A stretch of 64,000 nucleotides of DNA from Hydrogenophaga sp. (GTDB lineage: Bacteria > Pseudomonadota > Gammaproteobacteria > Burkholderiales > Burkholderiaceae_C). Below, piece after piece: positions 9,175-18,304 of the stretch; the first letter of the stretch is position 1; every line of letters begins with the position of its first letter. The position numbers were made by a program, and so were the translations under genes. The stretch is taken from the NCBI RefSeq assembly GCF_019635465.1, contig NZ_JAHBZK010000005.1, positions 124,001 to 188,000 on the forward strand, read 5' to 3'. The notes under the pieces are model-generated. The model made no database searches and was not told where the DNA came from. It was given only the letters and a program-made list of their open reading frames with translations.

Positions 9175-11913
9175 ATGTCACACACAAACCAGGGAATCTC
9201 AGGGATGGAAAAGAGCACAAGCCTCAGGCGCCTCGGCGCTCATGCGGACCACAAAACACGCTTGCTCAGCGGACGATCCGACAGCTATTCGGCTTCACCG
9301 CGCAAGGTCATACCGTCCATGCGATGGACAACCCACGACGCCAGATCCAGTCCTGCGCTCACCCGATTGATCGATATCCTGGCTGTCGGTCGCTTCGATC
9401 CGAAACTGTTCGACGCACTGTCGGCCTGCGGGGGTTCAGGCCACCCGAAGGGCACGCCGGCGCCCGAATGGAGCGAGGCCATCAACGCGCTGGGCTGGCT
9501 CGCCGAGCGGGCCTGCGATTACGACACGCGCGCCGCCATCGAAGAACTGCTGGGCGAACTGCTTCGCTCCCCCGACGCCGCCCCGGACCCGCAGATCAAG
9601 CGCACATTGACATCGCTGCAGCTTCGCGTTCTGGACATGAGCGTCGAAGAATTGCTCAAGGCGGATCGGTCCGCCGCCTCCGCGTACGACCGCGTGTGGC
9701 TGGACGAGACACGCCCCAAGCGGCTGGCCCGCATCGTCGCCGATGCATTGGTCGGACCGGACGGCCGATGCGACCTCAGCGCCCTGAGCGCCTTGCAATG
9801 CTTTCTGGCCGACATGGCCCGGTGTTCGCCCATTCCGTTCGATCTGCAAATGCTTTGGCAGCGAAGGCTGACGCAGTGGTCAAACCCGTCGCTCGACCTG
9901 GCCACCGCCATCGACGCCGTGGCCGACATCGAGGACCTGCCAGCGGCCTTCACACAGTTCATGCGGTGGGACAGTGATGCGGCGCCTCAGGAGCGGTCGT
10001 GTCGGACCCGATCAATCCTGCTGTCTCTTCTGCTGCCGGTGCGGCAACGCCTGGGGGCCAGCAACTGCTGGCAGATCGTGGGTTGCGTTCAGCTCCATGA
10101 GCTCGCACCCCGCGACTTTCTGGAAGACCTCGTCCGCGACATCGGCGAAGCGGCGGCGCACGATGCCGCTGTCGGCGAAGCCCGCGCCATCGAACGCACG
10201 CCGACCGTGCCGCAACACACGAGCCAGCTGATGAAGCGCCCCGTCAACGGTCGACCGAGCGAGCTCGCACAGCTGCAGCCGGTTCAGGCGCTGCTGTGCG
10301 AGTTGCAGTTTGCCGAAGGGTTCGATTCGCACTATTGGCAAGACCTGGCACCCCGAGCAATGAGCGCACTGGGCACGACCGGCCTGGGTGGGACGCGCAT
10401 CGCGACGCTGAAGGCGATGGCAGAGGCAATCGTTGCGGCCCACTTGGGGCTGGCCGAAGCCGACATGCAAGGCGATTGCCGTCAACCACAACTGGGCAGG
10501 CGCGCACGGATTGATCGGTACCACCAGCTGTGCGAGCACTGCCTTGGCTTTCTGGTTGCGCAATCCAGCAGCAGCTTGCTGCTGGCATGGCAAAACGCCA
10601 TCGATGTCGAACAAGGCAGACGTCTGATTGACCAATGCTGGCAAGCCGTCTGCACCTGGCTGGCATCCCGCAAGGTCGATGGCATCGATCCAGATTCGCT
10701 CGACCATGTCTTGCAGGGCCTGCATCGCTGCTTTGTCGAAGCCGCCACAGTGCGGCTCGATGATCACCGCTACAGCGATGTGACCCGGGGGCTGCGCCTG
10801 TTCTTGCGGTTGCCCTCCGGCGAGGGGCGTGGCGTGGCCATCGACAACGCCCACCTGCTGGGCGACGGCCTGGCACGCCTGGTCGGCGTGGCGCTCGACA
10901 CCGCCGGGACCCCATTGGCGCAGCGCGATGAGATCGACTGGCTGAAGGCGCAATTGCGTTCGCAGGCCTTCTGTCCCGACATCCTGTCGGTGGACAAGTG
11001 GGCGCCCAACCCCGATCCCACGGACCCCTTCTACTCGGGGTGGTGGCACGAGGGCGGGAGCATGCTGTGGACCGACCCCTACGCGCCCGAGGTGCATTTG
11101 CCCAGCCTGAACCAGCGAAACGCGCGCTCAAGGCATCAGGAATGCCGGATTCAACTGGTGAATGGCGGTCATTTGTGGCACGCCGACCCCACCCGACATG
11201 CGCGCCCGGAAGCCGCGAGGCACTCGCTGCGCGAAGTTCTCAAGCTCTTGCGTACCCTGAACCTGAGCGAGCCCAAGGCGTTGCAACAGACGCTGGATAC
11301 ACACGCCGGCCGCGTCACGCTGGCCAGCTTCGGCCACATTCAGAACCTGCTGGCACTGCATCCGTCCCTCGCGTCCGGGTGGCGAGACGCCAGGACGCCG
11401 CGTTCGACCTGGATCGACAGACAGCTGGTCAGACCCGCTCGCCAGGCGCTCACCTACCGTCCAACGACCGACCAGGCCACACAGTTCATCCGGGAGATCG
11501 TCGGGTCGTGTGGTCTGAAGGACGACGGCAAGGAGATGGTGATCGAGCGGGTTCTTGCCGACGCACTGCGCCGGGCATCCCGCAGCAAAGTGCCGAAGCT
11601 CAAGCACTTGGTGGCTGCGCTGTCCTCGCAACTGCTGGCACCGGCATCTGCCGGGTACTGGCATGCCCCGGATCGTGCGGACGAGCTGCTCAACGCGGCA
11701 CTGATGAACCATCCGGTCACCCAACCCCCCGCCGTCATCTACGCAGACCCAGGCTGGGAAACCGCCAACGTGCTGTGCTTTGCCTGTTCGCCCCTGCATC
11801 GCCAGATCGAGCACTTCGCGGCAAACGCGCAAGTCGTGCCGGCCGACATGGCCATGGCCGACCGCAACAGTGTGCTGTTGCACAACATGCGCCCCATGGA
11901 ACTGTTCCTGTAG
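9175..11913 (+). CDS. Candidate type III effector, large protein of unknown fold, paralogue B
   Basis: 912 residues from the ATG at 9175, which has AGGAG six bases upstream. An internal ATG at 9205 gives MEKSTSLRR, aligning with MERTSSRSS of paralogue A, and is the alternative. No signal peptide or membrane helix is visible and the N-terminus is Ser/Arg-rich. Conserved with paralogue A are NCWQI (Cys298), GRGVAIDNAHL, GRVTLASFGHIQNLL (His721) and VIYADPGW (Asp858), plus helical stretches throughout. Identity is low over most of the length, so the copies are old or fast-evolving. Placed directly after an hrp box, it is likely a secreted substrate. Family not recognised; the protease-like reading of Cys/His/Asp is a guess. 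Confidence 0.7.
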   Translation: MSHTNQGISGMEKSTSLRRLGAHADHKTRLLSGRSDSYSASPRKVIPSMRWTTHDARSSPALTRLIDILAVGRFDPKLFDALSACGGSGHPKGTPAPEWSEAINALGWLAERACDYDTRAAIEELLGELLRSPDAAPDPQIKRTLTSLQLRVLDMSVEELLKADRSAASAYDRVWLDETRPKRLARIVADALVGPDGRCDLSALSALQCFLADMARCSPIPFDLQMLWQRRLTQWSNPSLDLATAIDAVADIEDLPAAFTQFMRWDSDAAPQERSCRTRSILLSLLLPVRQRLGASNCWQIVGCVQLHELAPRDFLEDLVRDIGEAAAHDAAVGEARAIERTPTVPQHTSQLMKRPVNGRPSELAQLQPVQALLCELQFAEGFDSHYWQDLAPRAMSALGTTGLGGTRIATLKAMAEAIVAAHLGLAEADMQGDCRQPQLGRRARIDRYHQLCEHCLGFLVAQSSSSLLLAWQNAIDVEQGRRLIDQCWQAVCTWLASRKVDGIDPDSLDHVLQGLHRCFVEAATVRLDDHRYSDVTRGLRLFLRLPSGEGRGVAIDNAHLLGDGLARLVGVALDTAGTPLAQRDEIDWLKAQLRSQAFCPDILSVDKWAPNPDPTDPFYSGWWHEGGSMLWTDPYAPEVHLPSLNQRNARSRHQECRIQLVNGGHLWHADPTRHARPEAARHSLREVLKLLRTLNLSEPKALQQTLDTHAGRVTLASFGHIQNLLALHPSLASGWRDARTPRSTWIDRQLVRPARQALTYRPTTDQATQFIREIVGSCGLKDDGKEMVIERVLADALRRASRSKVPKLKHLVAALSSQLLAPASAGYWHAPDRADELLNAALMNHPVTQPPAVIYADPGWETANVLCFACSPLHRQIEHFAANAQVVPADMAMADRNSVLLHNMRPMELFL

Positions 11914-11941
11914 GGCAGCTCGCCTGGTCCGCTCTGGCGCG

Positions 11942-13135
11942 TCAGCGATCGGCTGGGTCGAGGAATTCCTGCGGATCGGGCAAGGCGGTGGTGGCCACCT
12001 GCATCTCCTCGGGCGTGAGCTGTTCGGTGAAGCCTTCGATCGAGCCCATGCTCTGGCGATCGCGCCGCGCCACCGGCTCCGACATCAGGTAGGCCACCGA
12101 CAACTGACCCAGCGCCCGCAACGAATCGAAGTGGGTTCGCTCCTGCGCGTGCGAGGCGTCGGCGCCAAAGCCGATGAGTGCGGTGCGGATGTCGTTGCCG
12201 GCTTCGACCGCCGCTGCCGAGTCGCTGCGGTAGAACTTGAACACATCGCGTCGGTGCGAAATGCCGTGGGCCTGCGCCAGTTTGATGAGCTTGTGCGAGA
12301 GGTGGTAGTCGAAGGGCCCGGACAGGTCCTGCAGACAGATGGTGACGGCGCGCTCGTCGGTGGTCTGGCCGGGCGCCGCGATGGCGATGTCCAGGCTCAC
12401 CATTTCGGCGATGTCGCCATGCAGCGCGGCCGACGCGCCCGAACCCACTTCTTCGGTGATGGTGAACAGCGGATGCACGTCCACCGGCAGACTCAGTTTG
12501 CCGTCGCGCACCGCCTTGCAGGCGGTCAGCAACACGGCCACCGCGGCCTTGTCGTCCAGGTACCGCGCGTTGATGTAGCCGCCCGGCTGCACCTCGGGTT
12601 GGGGATCAAACGCGATCCAGTCGCCGACGTTGACACCCGCAGCCATCAGCTGTTCCCGGCTCTGAGACGGGATGTCCAGGCGCACCTCGACGTGGTCCCA
12701 GCTGTTGGGTTGCGAATCGATGCCGTCGCCGAACGCGTGGCCCGAGGTCTTCAGCGGCAGGCAGGTACCGCGGATCTGTTGGGCGTCGGTGTAGAGCGTG
12801 AGCCGACCGCCTTCGGCGAAACGCGACGACCAGCTGCCGATGGGCACGATGCCGACGCGGCCGTTGCCTTTGAGCTCGCGCACCATGGCGCCCAGTGTGT
12901 CCAGGTGGGCCACGATGGCGCGCGCGGGATGACGCTCCCGCCCCTTGAGCGTGGCGCGGATCGCTCCACGGCGGGTGATGACGTAGGGGATGCCCAGCGC
13001 GTCGAGGCGACCGGCCACGTAGCGAACCACCGCGTCGGTCAGACCCACCGGGCTGGGAATGGCCAGCAGCTGCAGCAAGGTTTCTTCGAGGAAGGCTTCG
13101 TCCAGCGGCGGCAGGGGGTGCAGTTTCTCGGTCAT
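11942..13135 (-). CDS. NAGGN-system M42 family peptidase
   Basis: 397 residues. The metal-binding M42 aminopeptidase landmarks are present: IVAHLDTLGAMV with the first metal His/Asp, a bridging Asp in NARYLDDKAAVAVLL, the ITEEVGSGAS catalytic Glu pair, and a C-terminal DASHAQERTHFDSL. This subgroup is always linked to N-acetylglutaminylglutamine amide synthesis, where its role (turnover or processing of the dipeptide) is not settled. It overlaps ngg by ATGA and is last in the minus-strand operon. The upstream extension of the frame lies in ngg and is ignored; the start gives MTEKLHPLPPLDEAFL. Confidence 0.9.
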   Translation of the reverse strand: MTEKLHPLPPLDEAFLEETLLQLLAIPSPVGLTDAVVRYVAGRLDALGIPYVITRRGAIRATLKGRERHPARAIVAHLDTLGAMVRELKGNGRVGIVPIGSWSSRFAEGGRLTLYTDAQQIRGTCLPLKTSGHAFGDGIDSQPNSWDHVEVRLDIPSQSREQLMAAGVNVGDWIAFDPQPEVQPGGYINARYLDDKAAVAVLLTACKAVRDGKLSLPVDVHPLFTITEEVGSGASAALHGDIAEMVSLDIAIAAPGQTTDERAVTICLQDLSGPFDYHLSHKLIKLAQAHGISHRRDVFKFYRSDSAAAVEAGNDIRTALIGFGADASHAQERTHFDSLRALGQLSVAYLMSEPVARRDRQSMGSIEGFTEQLTPEEMQVATTALPDPQEFLDPADR

Positions 13136-14871
13136 GGTGCGGAGGTCTCCATGGATGCGGTGGCAGGAAAGAGCAGGTCCACGAAGCGCTGCGCGGTGGG
13201 CTGCGGTTCGTGGTTGGCCAGGCCCGGTCGCTCGTTGGCTTCGATGATCACGTAGTCGGGGCCATCCACGGCAGGTACCAGGAAGTCGAGCCCGGTGACA
13301 GGTATGTCGAGCACGCGACTGGCGTGCTCGGCCGCAACCTTGAGCGCGGGGTGCAGCTGATCGGTCACGTCGTGGATGGTGCCGCCGGTGTGCAGGTTGG
13401 CGGTGCGGCGCACCGGCACCGCCTGCCCATAGGGCGGCACGTCTTCGAGCGTGAGCCCCTGGCCCGCCAGGCAACGCCGCGTCTCGCCGTCCACCGGGAT
13501 GCGCGACTCCCCCCCGGTGGCTGCGGCGCGACGGCGGCTCTGCTTGTCGATGAGCTCGGCAACTGTGGAGGTGCCGTCGCCCACCACCGTTGCGGGTTTG
13601 CGCACGGCCGCTGCGACCACCTGGTGGTTGATGACCACGATGCGCAGGTCCTGCCCTTCGCAGAACTGTTCGAGCAGCACGCGCTCGTCAAACCGGCTGG
13701 CATTCTCGATCGCGGTCTCGACCTCTTCGATCGAGGTGAGGTTGACCGCGATGCCCTTGCCCTGTTCGCTGTCAACCGGCTTGACGACGATGGCGCCGTT
13801 GGCGCGCAGAAAGGCCTCGTTGTGCGCCGCATCGGCGGCAAGGGTCTGCGCCGGCACATGCAGGCCCGCTTGCGCCAGCAGGCGCACGGTGACGCGCTTG
13901 TCGGCGCAGCGGCTCATGGCGACGGCGCTGGTCAGCTCGGACAAGGACTCGCGGCAGGTGACGCTGCGCCCGCCATGGCTGAGCTTGAAGTAGCCGTTCT
14001 CGGCGTCCACCACCTCGACGCGGATGCCGCGCCGCTGCGCCTCGTCGACGATGATGCGCCCGTAGGGGTTGAGCCCGTCTTCGGGCGAGCTTTCGGTGAA
14101 CAGCGGCGCATTGATGGCGTTGCGCCGCTTGACCGCAAACACCGGAATGTTCTGAAACCCCAGTTTGCGGTACAGCGCGATGGCCTGGGTGTTGTCGTAC
14201 AGCACCGACACATCCATGAACGCCCGGCCACGCGCCAGAAAGAGCTCCGCCAGATAACGCGTCAGCGCTTCACCAATGCCGGGATGGCTGGCCTGCGGCG
14301 CCACGGCCAGCGCCCACAGGCTCGACCCCGGCTGCGCATCGCCGAAGGCATCGGCGTGGTCCAGACCCATGGCCACGCCCAGCACTTCACCGGTGATGCG
14401 GTCCTCGGCCAGCACATAGACGTTGGCCCGGTCGGCGCGCTCACGCCACACCTGCGCGGGGTCCACCGGCACCATGCGCCGTGCGCGGTAGATGGCATTG
14501 ATGGCCGCCACATCGGCGCGCGAACGCAGCCGGCGGATGGTGAAGCCCTGGCGCCGCGCGCGTTGCGGCACGTAGGCCGCCAGAGGCAATCGAAAGCTCT
14601 CCGACGGGTCGACGAAAAGCTGTTGCGGCGCGTGCGACACCACCAGGTGCGGCTTGTCCAGGTAGAAGGCGATGTCGCGCTCGCCGGGTTGCTCGGCCAG
14701 CAGCGCCTGCGCCACCGCGGCCGGGTCGTCGAAGGTGTGGCCGCCAATCAGGCGACCCCAGCCGCAATGCACCACGGCGTCGCGGCGTTCGCCGGGTTCG
14801 TGTGGCAGCGTGGAGCGTGCCAGTCGCAAGGCGCGCTGCGCGTGCTGGCGTTTGGTGACAGCGGTGTTCAT
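13132..14871 (-). CDS. ngg: N-acetylglutaminylglutamine synthetase (GNAT/ATP-grasp fusion)
   Basis: 579 residues, two catalytic domains. Residues ~110-270 form a GNAT acetyltransferase (RRLRSRADVAAINAIYRARRM through LYDNTQAIALYRKLGFQNIPVFAVKR). Residues ~275-570 form an ATP-grasp ligase of the cyanophycin-synthetase/GshB type (VVKPVDSEQGKGIAVNL, LLEQFCEGQDLRIVVINHQV, YVIIEANERPGL). The protein should make N-acetylglutaminylglutamine, the precursor of the osmolyte NAGGN. It lies 28 bases after asnO and overlaps the M42 peptidase start. The start MNTAVTKRQHAQ is preferred to an upstream ATG because it begins just after asnO and the family starts similarly. Confidence 0.93.
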   Translation of the reverse strand: MNTAVTKRQHAQRALRLARSTLPHEPGERRDAVVHCGWGRLIGGHTFDDPAAVAQALLAEQPGERDIAFYLDKPHLVVSHAPQQLFVDPSESFRLPLAAYVPQRARRQGFTIRRLRSRADVAAINAIYRARRMVPVDPAQVWRERADRANVYVLAEDRITGEVLGVAMGLDHADAFGDAQPGSSLWALAVAPQASHPGIGEALTRYLAELFLARGRAFMDVSVLYDNTQAIALYRKLGFQNIPVFAVKRRNAINAPLFTESSPEDGLNPYGRIIVDEAQRRGIRVEVVDAENGYFKLSHGGRSVTCRESLSELTSAVAMSRCADKRVTVRLLAQAGLHVPAQTLAADAAHNEAFLRANGAIVVKPVDSEQGKGIAVNLTSIEEVETAIENASRFDERVLLEQFCEGQDLRIVVINHQVVAAAVRKPATVVGDGTSTVAELIDKQSRRRAAATGGESRIPVDGETRRCLAGQGLTLEDVPPYGQAVPVRRTANLHTGGTIHDVTDQLHPALKVAAEHASRVLDIPVTGLDFLVPAVDGPDYVIIEANERPGLANHEPQPTAQRFVDLLFPATASMETSAP

Positions 14872-14899
14872 GGGATGCCTCCTCTGCAATGTCGTCATG

Positions 14900-16672
14900 T
14901 CAGCGCACATGGGTCTGCAACCACAACTCCAGCAGACCCAGCTGCCAGAGCTTGGAACCCCGCAGCGGCGTGATGTGCTCGCTGGGTGCGGCCAGCAACT
15001 TCTTGACGTAGTCGTCGCGAAACAGACCCCGCTCGCGTGCGGCCTGGCTGTGCAGTGCGTCCTTGACCATGTCGAGCACGCGGCCCTTGAGGTGCTTGAG
15101 CGCTGGCACCGGGAAGTAGCCCTTGGGTCGGTCGATCACCTCGGATGGGATCACCCTGCGCGCAGCTTCTTTCAGGATGCCTTTGCCTTCGTGGGCCAGC
15201 TTGTGGCGCGATGGAATGCGTGCGGCCAGCTCGACCAGTTCGTGGTCGAGAAAGGGCACGCGCGCTTCGAGACCGAAGGCCATGGTCATGTTGTCGACCC
15301 GCTTGACCGGGTCATCGACCAGCATCACGGTGGTGTCCAGGCGCAGCGCCTGGTCGACCGGGTCGCTGGCGCCCGCTGCGCGCAGTCGTTCCGCGACGAA
15401 GGCGCGCGTCACGTCTTCGCTCAAGTGCGCGCCTTGCACCACCGTGCGCATCTCGGCGTGGTCGCGGTCGAGAAAGGCGGCGCAGTAGTCGTCCACCGGC
15501 TGCTGACTGCCCGCGACCTTGGGGTACCAGTGGTAGCCGCCAAACACCTCGTCGGCACCCTGCCCGCTTTGCACCACCTTGCTGTGGCGCGAGACGGCCT
15601 CGCTGAGCAGATAGAAGCCGATGCAGTCGTGGCTGACCATGGGCTCGCTCATGGCGGCAATGGCCTCAGGCAGGCGGTCGAGCAGTTGCGCCTCGGGCAC
15701 GAAGATGCGCTCGTGCACCGTGCCGAAGCGCTGCGCCACGATGTCGGCGTACTGGAACTCGTTGCCGACCTCGCCGCCCACGTCCTCGAAGCCGACGTTG
15801 TAGGTGCGCAGGTTGGCAACGCCTTGCTCGGCCATGAGCCCGACGATGAGGCTGGAGTCGACGCCGCCCGAGAGCAGCGCGCCCACGGGCACGTCGGCCA
15901 CCAGGCGGCGCTTGACCGCCGCGCGCAGGCCTTCGAGCAGGATCTCGCGCCAGTCGTCGAAAGACCGCGCGTCGTCCTTTGCGCTGCGCGCGAAGTCCAG
16001 CGACCAGTAGCGCTCTTCGCGCTGCGTACCGTCGGGTTCGATGTGCAGCAGCGTGCCGGGCGCCAGCTTGCGCACGCCGCGCAGCAGGGTGCGTGGCGGC
16101 GGCACGATGGCGTGCAGCGACAGGTAGTGATGCAAGGCCTCGTTGTCGATGGTGGTATCGACATCGCCGGCGGCCAGCAGCGCCGGCAGGCTGGACGCAA
16201 ACCGCAGACCGCCCTTGAAGGGCGCCAGGTACAACGGCTTGATGCCCAGGCGGTCACGACCCAGCAGCACCCGGCCGCTGTCGCGCTCCCAGATTGCGAA
16301 GGCAAACATGCCGTTGAGGCGCTCGACGAAACGCGGCCCCCAGGCGTGGTAGGCCTTGAGGAGAACCTCGGTGTCGCCGTGCGACTGGAAGCGATAGCCC
16401 TTGCCTTCAAGCTCGCAGCGCAGTTCAGGATGGTTGTAGACCGCGCCGTTGAAGACGATGCCCACGCCCAGCGCGGGGTCGAACATTGGCTGCTGCGCCG
16501 CGTCCGAGAGGTCCATGATCTTCAGGCGCCGGTGCCCGAAGCCGAAGCGATCGAAGGCCATGAGGCCCTGGCCGTCCGGGCCGCGCGCGGCCTGTTGGTC
16601 GTTCATGCGCGCGATGGCGCGGGGGTCGACGGTCTGGCCGTCAAAGCGAATCTCGCCTGCGAGTCCACACAT
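14900..16672 (-). CDS. asnO: N-acetylglutaminylglutamine amidotransferase (AsnB/AsnO-like)
   Basis: 590 residues. It begins MCGLAGEIRFDG, so Cys2 becomes the N-terminal nucleophile of a class II glutamine amidotransferase domain (residues ~2-210, with RGPDGQG and FNGAVYNH). An asparagine-synthase domain follows with the PP-loop LLSGGVDSSLIVGLM. It amidates the C-terminal carboxylate of N-acetylglutaminylglutamine to give NAGGN, an osmoprotectant made under salt stress. First gene of the asnO-ngg-M42 operon; see the promoter at 16953-16980. The only start that exposes Cys2 is 16672. Confidence 0.93.
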   Translation of the reverse strand: MCGLAGEIRFDGQTVDPRAIARMNDQQAARGPDGQGLMAFDRFGFGHRRLKIMDLSDAAQQPMFDPALGVGIVFNGAVYNHPELRCELEGKGYRFQSHGDTEVLLKAYHAWGPRFVERLNGMFAFAIWERDSGRVLLGRDRLGIKPLYLAPFKGGLRFASSLPALLAAGDVDTTIDNEALHHYLSLHAIVPPPRTLLRGVRKLAPGTLLHIEPDGTQREERYWSLDFARSAKDDARSFDDWREILLEGLRAAVKRRLVADVPVGALLSGGVDSSLIVGLMAEQGVANLRTYNVGFEDVGGEVGNEFQYADIVAQRFGTVHERIFVPEAQLLDRLPEAIAAMSEPMVSHDCIGFYLLSEAVSRHSKVVQSGQGADEVFGGYHWYPKVAGSQQPVDDYCAAFLDRDHAEMRTVVQGAHLSEDVTRAFVAERLRAAGASDPVDQALRLDTTVMLVDDPVKRVDNMTMAFGLEARVPFLDHELVELAARIPSRHKLAHEGKGILKEAARRVIPSEVIDRPKGYFPVPALKHLKGRVLDMVKDALHSQAARERGLFRDDYVKKLLAAPSEHITPLRGSKLWQLGLLELWLQTHVR

Positions 16673-16946
16673 GGTGGTGATGCCCTCCTGTTCGGATGGC
16701 CGGTCGACGCCCACGGGACTTGCCCGACGACAGTGGCCGGACCGGGCAGCGCCGGACCGAGCCAGAAGAACAAATGGAAATGGGCGTTGATCGGCCGGTG
16801 CACGTCCGAGGCGGGGGCCGGCTCAGTGCCGGCCAGGCGGGAAGCGAATCGCCGGTGACCGCCAAGGCGACCGGTGGCGCCCGGCGTTGCCGGGGCTCCC
16901 CCCACACCGTGGCACGGGGTGCACGCGGGTTGTTGATGGGGTGGAG
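16673..16946 (-). promoter_or_regulatory. Long 5' leader of the NAGGN operon
   Basis: About 270 bases separate the predicted transcription start from the asnO ATG, with no supported gene in either direction. The leader is GC-rich and contains several short inverted repeats (for example GTCCGG...CCGGTCC near 16733-16756) but no T-run that would mark an attenuator. A minus-strand frame across it (16603-16905) has no ribosome binding site and runs into asnO out of frame. Its length suggests post-transcriptional control, which is inference. Confidence 0.4.
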
Positions 16947-16952
16947 CGCGGC

Positions 16953-16980
16953 ATTATATCGTTTTGAGCATGACGGTCAA
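16953..16980 (-). promoter_or_regulatory. Sigma70 promoter of the NAGGN operon
   Basis: On the minus strand TTGACC (16980-16975), a 16-base spacer and TATAAT (16958-16953). That is 5/6 and 6/6 matches to the -35 and -10 consensus, the best housekeeping promoter in the window. It faces asnO and sits between the asnO leader and the end of the DUF2145 gene. Confidence 0.75.
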
Positions 16981-17012
16981 GTTCATTGCTCACTTTTTCA
17001 TATGATGAACGG

Positions 17013-17801
17013 TCAATCGGTGATGCGAACCGGTGGCCCGGACAGGCCGACGGCGGGCAGCCAGCGCCATACCGAATCGACGGTGACCGTGTCGATGCGA
17101 TCCGAAAACCGCTGGGCATTCGGGTGATCGTCGAAGGCAATGTGCGCCGAGCCCACACGGGCGCCCAGCCGCGTCAGCGGCCCCAGGCGCAGCGTGGTGG
17201 GCTGGTAGCCCTTGAAGCGCAACCAGGCCTGCGCCTGCTCGCGGTCGCGGATGCCCGGCTCCAAGGCCGCGGCCAGCACTTCGATGCCCCACTGGTTGCT
17301 TTGCTGGTAACGGGTGCTCCAGGGGTAGGCCACCATGTTGTAGTCGCGGGTGTGCATGGCCAGGGCACGTTCAGGCTGGCTCAGAATTGCCAGCAGCGGC
17401 GCCTGCACCGCCGGCGTGGGTACCACCCAGCTGGCTTCGTGGCGCCACAGATCGTCAAGAAAGAACTCGCCCAGCCCCTGGCGGTGGATGGCCCCGACCG
17501 CCGTGCCGCAGTCATTGAGCTTGTGCAGCACCCGCCAGGGACCGTCGTCGGTCTTCCAGGCCCAGCCCAGGTGCGAATAGCGCAGGCCATAGCGGCTCAG
17601 GTCCTGGCCGGCGCGCGCCAGCAGCACCACGCGGGCGCCGCTGCGCGCATGCTCGGCGTCCAGCGCTTCGGCGGTGTGCTGGGCCAGGGCCATGCCGCGC
17701 ATCAGCGCGTTCGGTGTCAGGGGGTGGGTGTCGCAGGCGCGGCCGGCATGGGCCGCCACACCAGCGAAGGCCAGCAGGCCGACAAGCAGGGTCTTGCGCA
17801 T
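17013..17801 (-). CDS. DUF2145 domain protein, exported
   Basis: 262 residues with a clear N-terminal signal peptide (MRKTLLVGLLAFAGVAAHA-GRACDT). The body matches the DUF2145 type: ARAGQDLSRYGLRYSHLGWAW, LHKLNDCGTAVGAIHRQGLGEFFLDDLWRHEA and HTRDYNMVAYPWSTRYQQSNQWGIEVLAAAL. The conserved SH, NDC and YNMVAYPW...Q.SNQW pattern resembles cysteine/histidine hydrolase architecture (possibly NlpC/P60-like, by eye), but the activity is not established. It follows the 156-residue exported protein by 8 bases, so they probably form one transcript. Confidence 0.75.
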   Translation of the reverse strand: MRKTLLVGLLAFAGVAAHAGRACDTHPLTPNALMRGMALAQHTAEALDAEHARSGARVVLLARAGQDLSRYGLRYSHLGWAWKTDDGPWRVLHKLNDCGTAVGAIHRQGLGEFFLDDLWRHEASWVVPTPAVQAPLLAILSQPERALAMHTRDYNMVAYPWSTRYQQSNQWGIEVLAAALEPGIRDREQAQAWLRFKGYQPTTLRLGPLTRLGARVGSAHIAFDDHPNAQRFSDRIDTVTVDSVWRWLPAVGLSGPPVRITD

Positions 17802-17809
17802 GGCGGGTC

Positions 17810-18280
17810 TCAATAGGTCAGCCGTTCGTTGTGCAACAGGGCACGCCCGAGCTCGTTCGGAATGAAGGCCAGCACCTCGGCCGCAGTGGACAGCACCACG
17901 CCCGATCCGATCACGCTCACCGTCACCACCGAGCCGACGCCGATGGCCACGGCGGATGCCGCGCGGCCCGACACCTCGACGCTCACCCGAGCGCCGTCCG
18001 ATGCGCGCTCCAGCAGGTAGACCGTGCCGGTCGCGCTCACCTGCACCGCCTTCACGGTCAGAACGGCCCCACCCACCGACAAGGCCACAGGCACCGCACT
18101 CACGGTGGCCGCCGCACCGGAAGCCACCACGCCCGAGGCCGCGACAGATGCGACAACCGACGCGACGGGCAGCATCGACAACGCCACCGAGGCTTCGCTT
18201 TGCGCGCGCACCGGGCCCGCCAGACACAGACACACACCCGAGATCAGCGCCAGACGGCGCCAGGTCGACACGAGGTTCAT
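17810..18280 (-). CDS. Small exported protein of unknown function (low-complexity Val/Ala/Ser)
   Basis: 156 residues. The signal peptide MNLVSTWRRLALISGVCLCLAGPVRA is followed by a region very rich in Val, Ala, Ser and Gly, likely beta-strand, then a C-terminal INAEVLAFIPNELGRALL-like helix. No enzymatic motif is visible. It lies between the YiaA/B-type membrane protein (24 bases away) and the DUF2145 gene (8 bases), all on the minus strand, so the three look like an operon. The low complexity makes any family call unsafe. Confidence 0.65.
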   Translation of the reverse strand: MNLVSTWRRLALISGVCLCLAGPVRAQSEASVALSMLPVASVVASVAASGVVASGAAATVSAVPVALSVGGAVLTVKAVQVSATGTVYLLERASDGARVSVEVSGRAASAVAIGVGSVVTVSVIGSGVVLSTAAEVLAFIPNELGRALLHNERLTY

Positions 18281-18304
18281 GACAAGTCTCCTGATGGGTG
18301 GTGT

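Noticed and set aside
16603-16905. Minus-strand frame in the NAGGN leader that could be a leader peptide
   Set aside because: No ribosome binding site and it continues into asnO out of frame; no codon run typical of attenuation.
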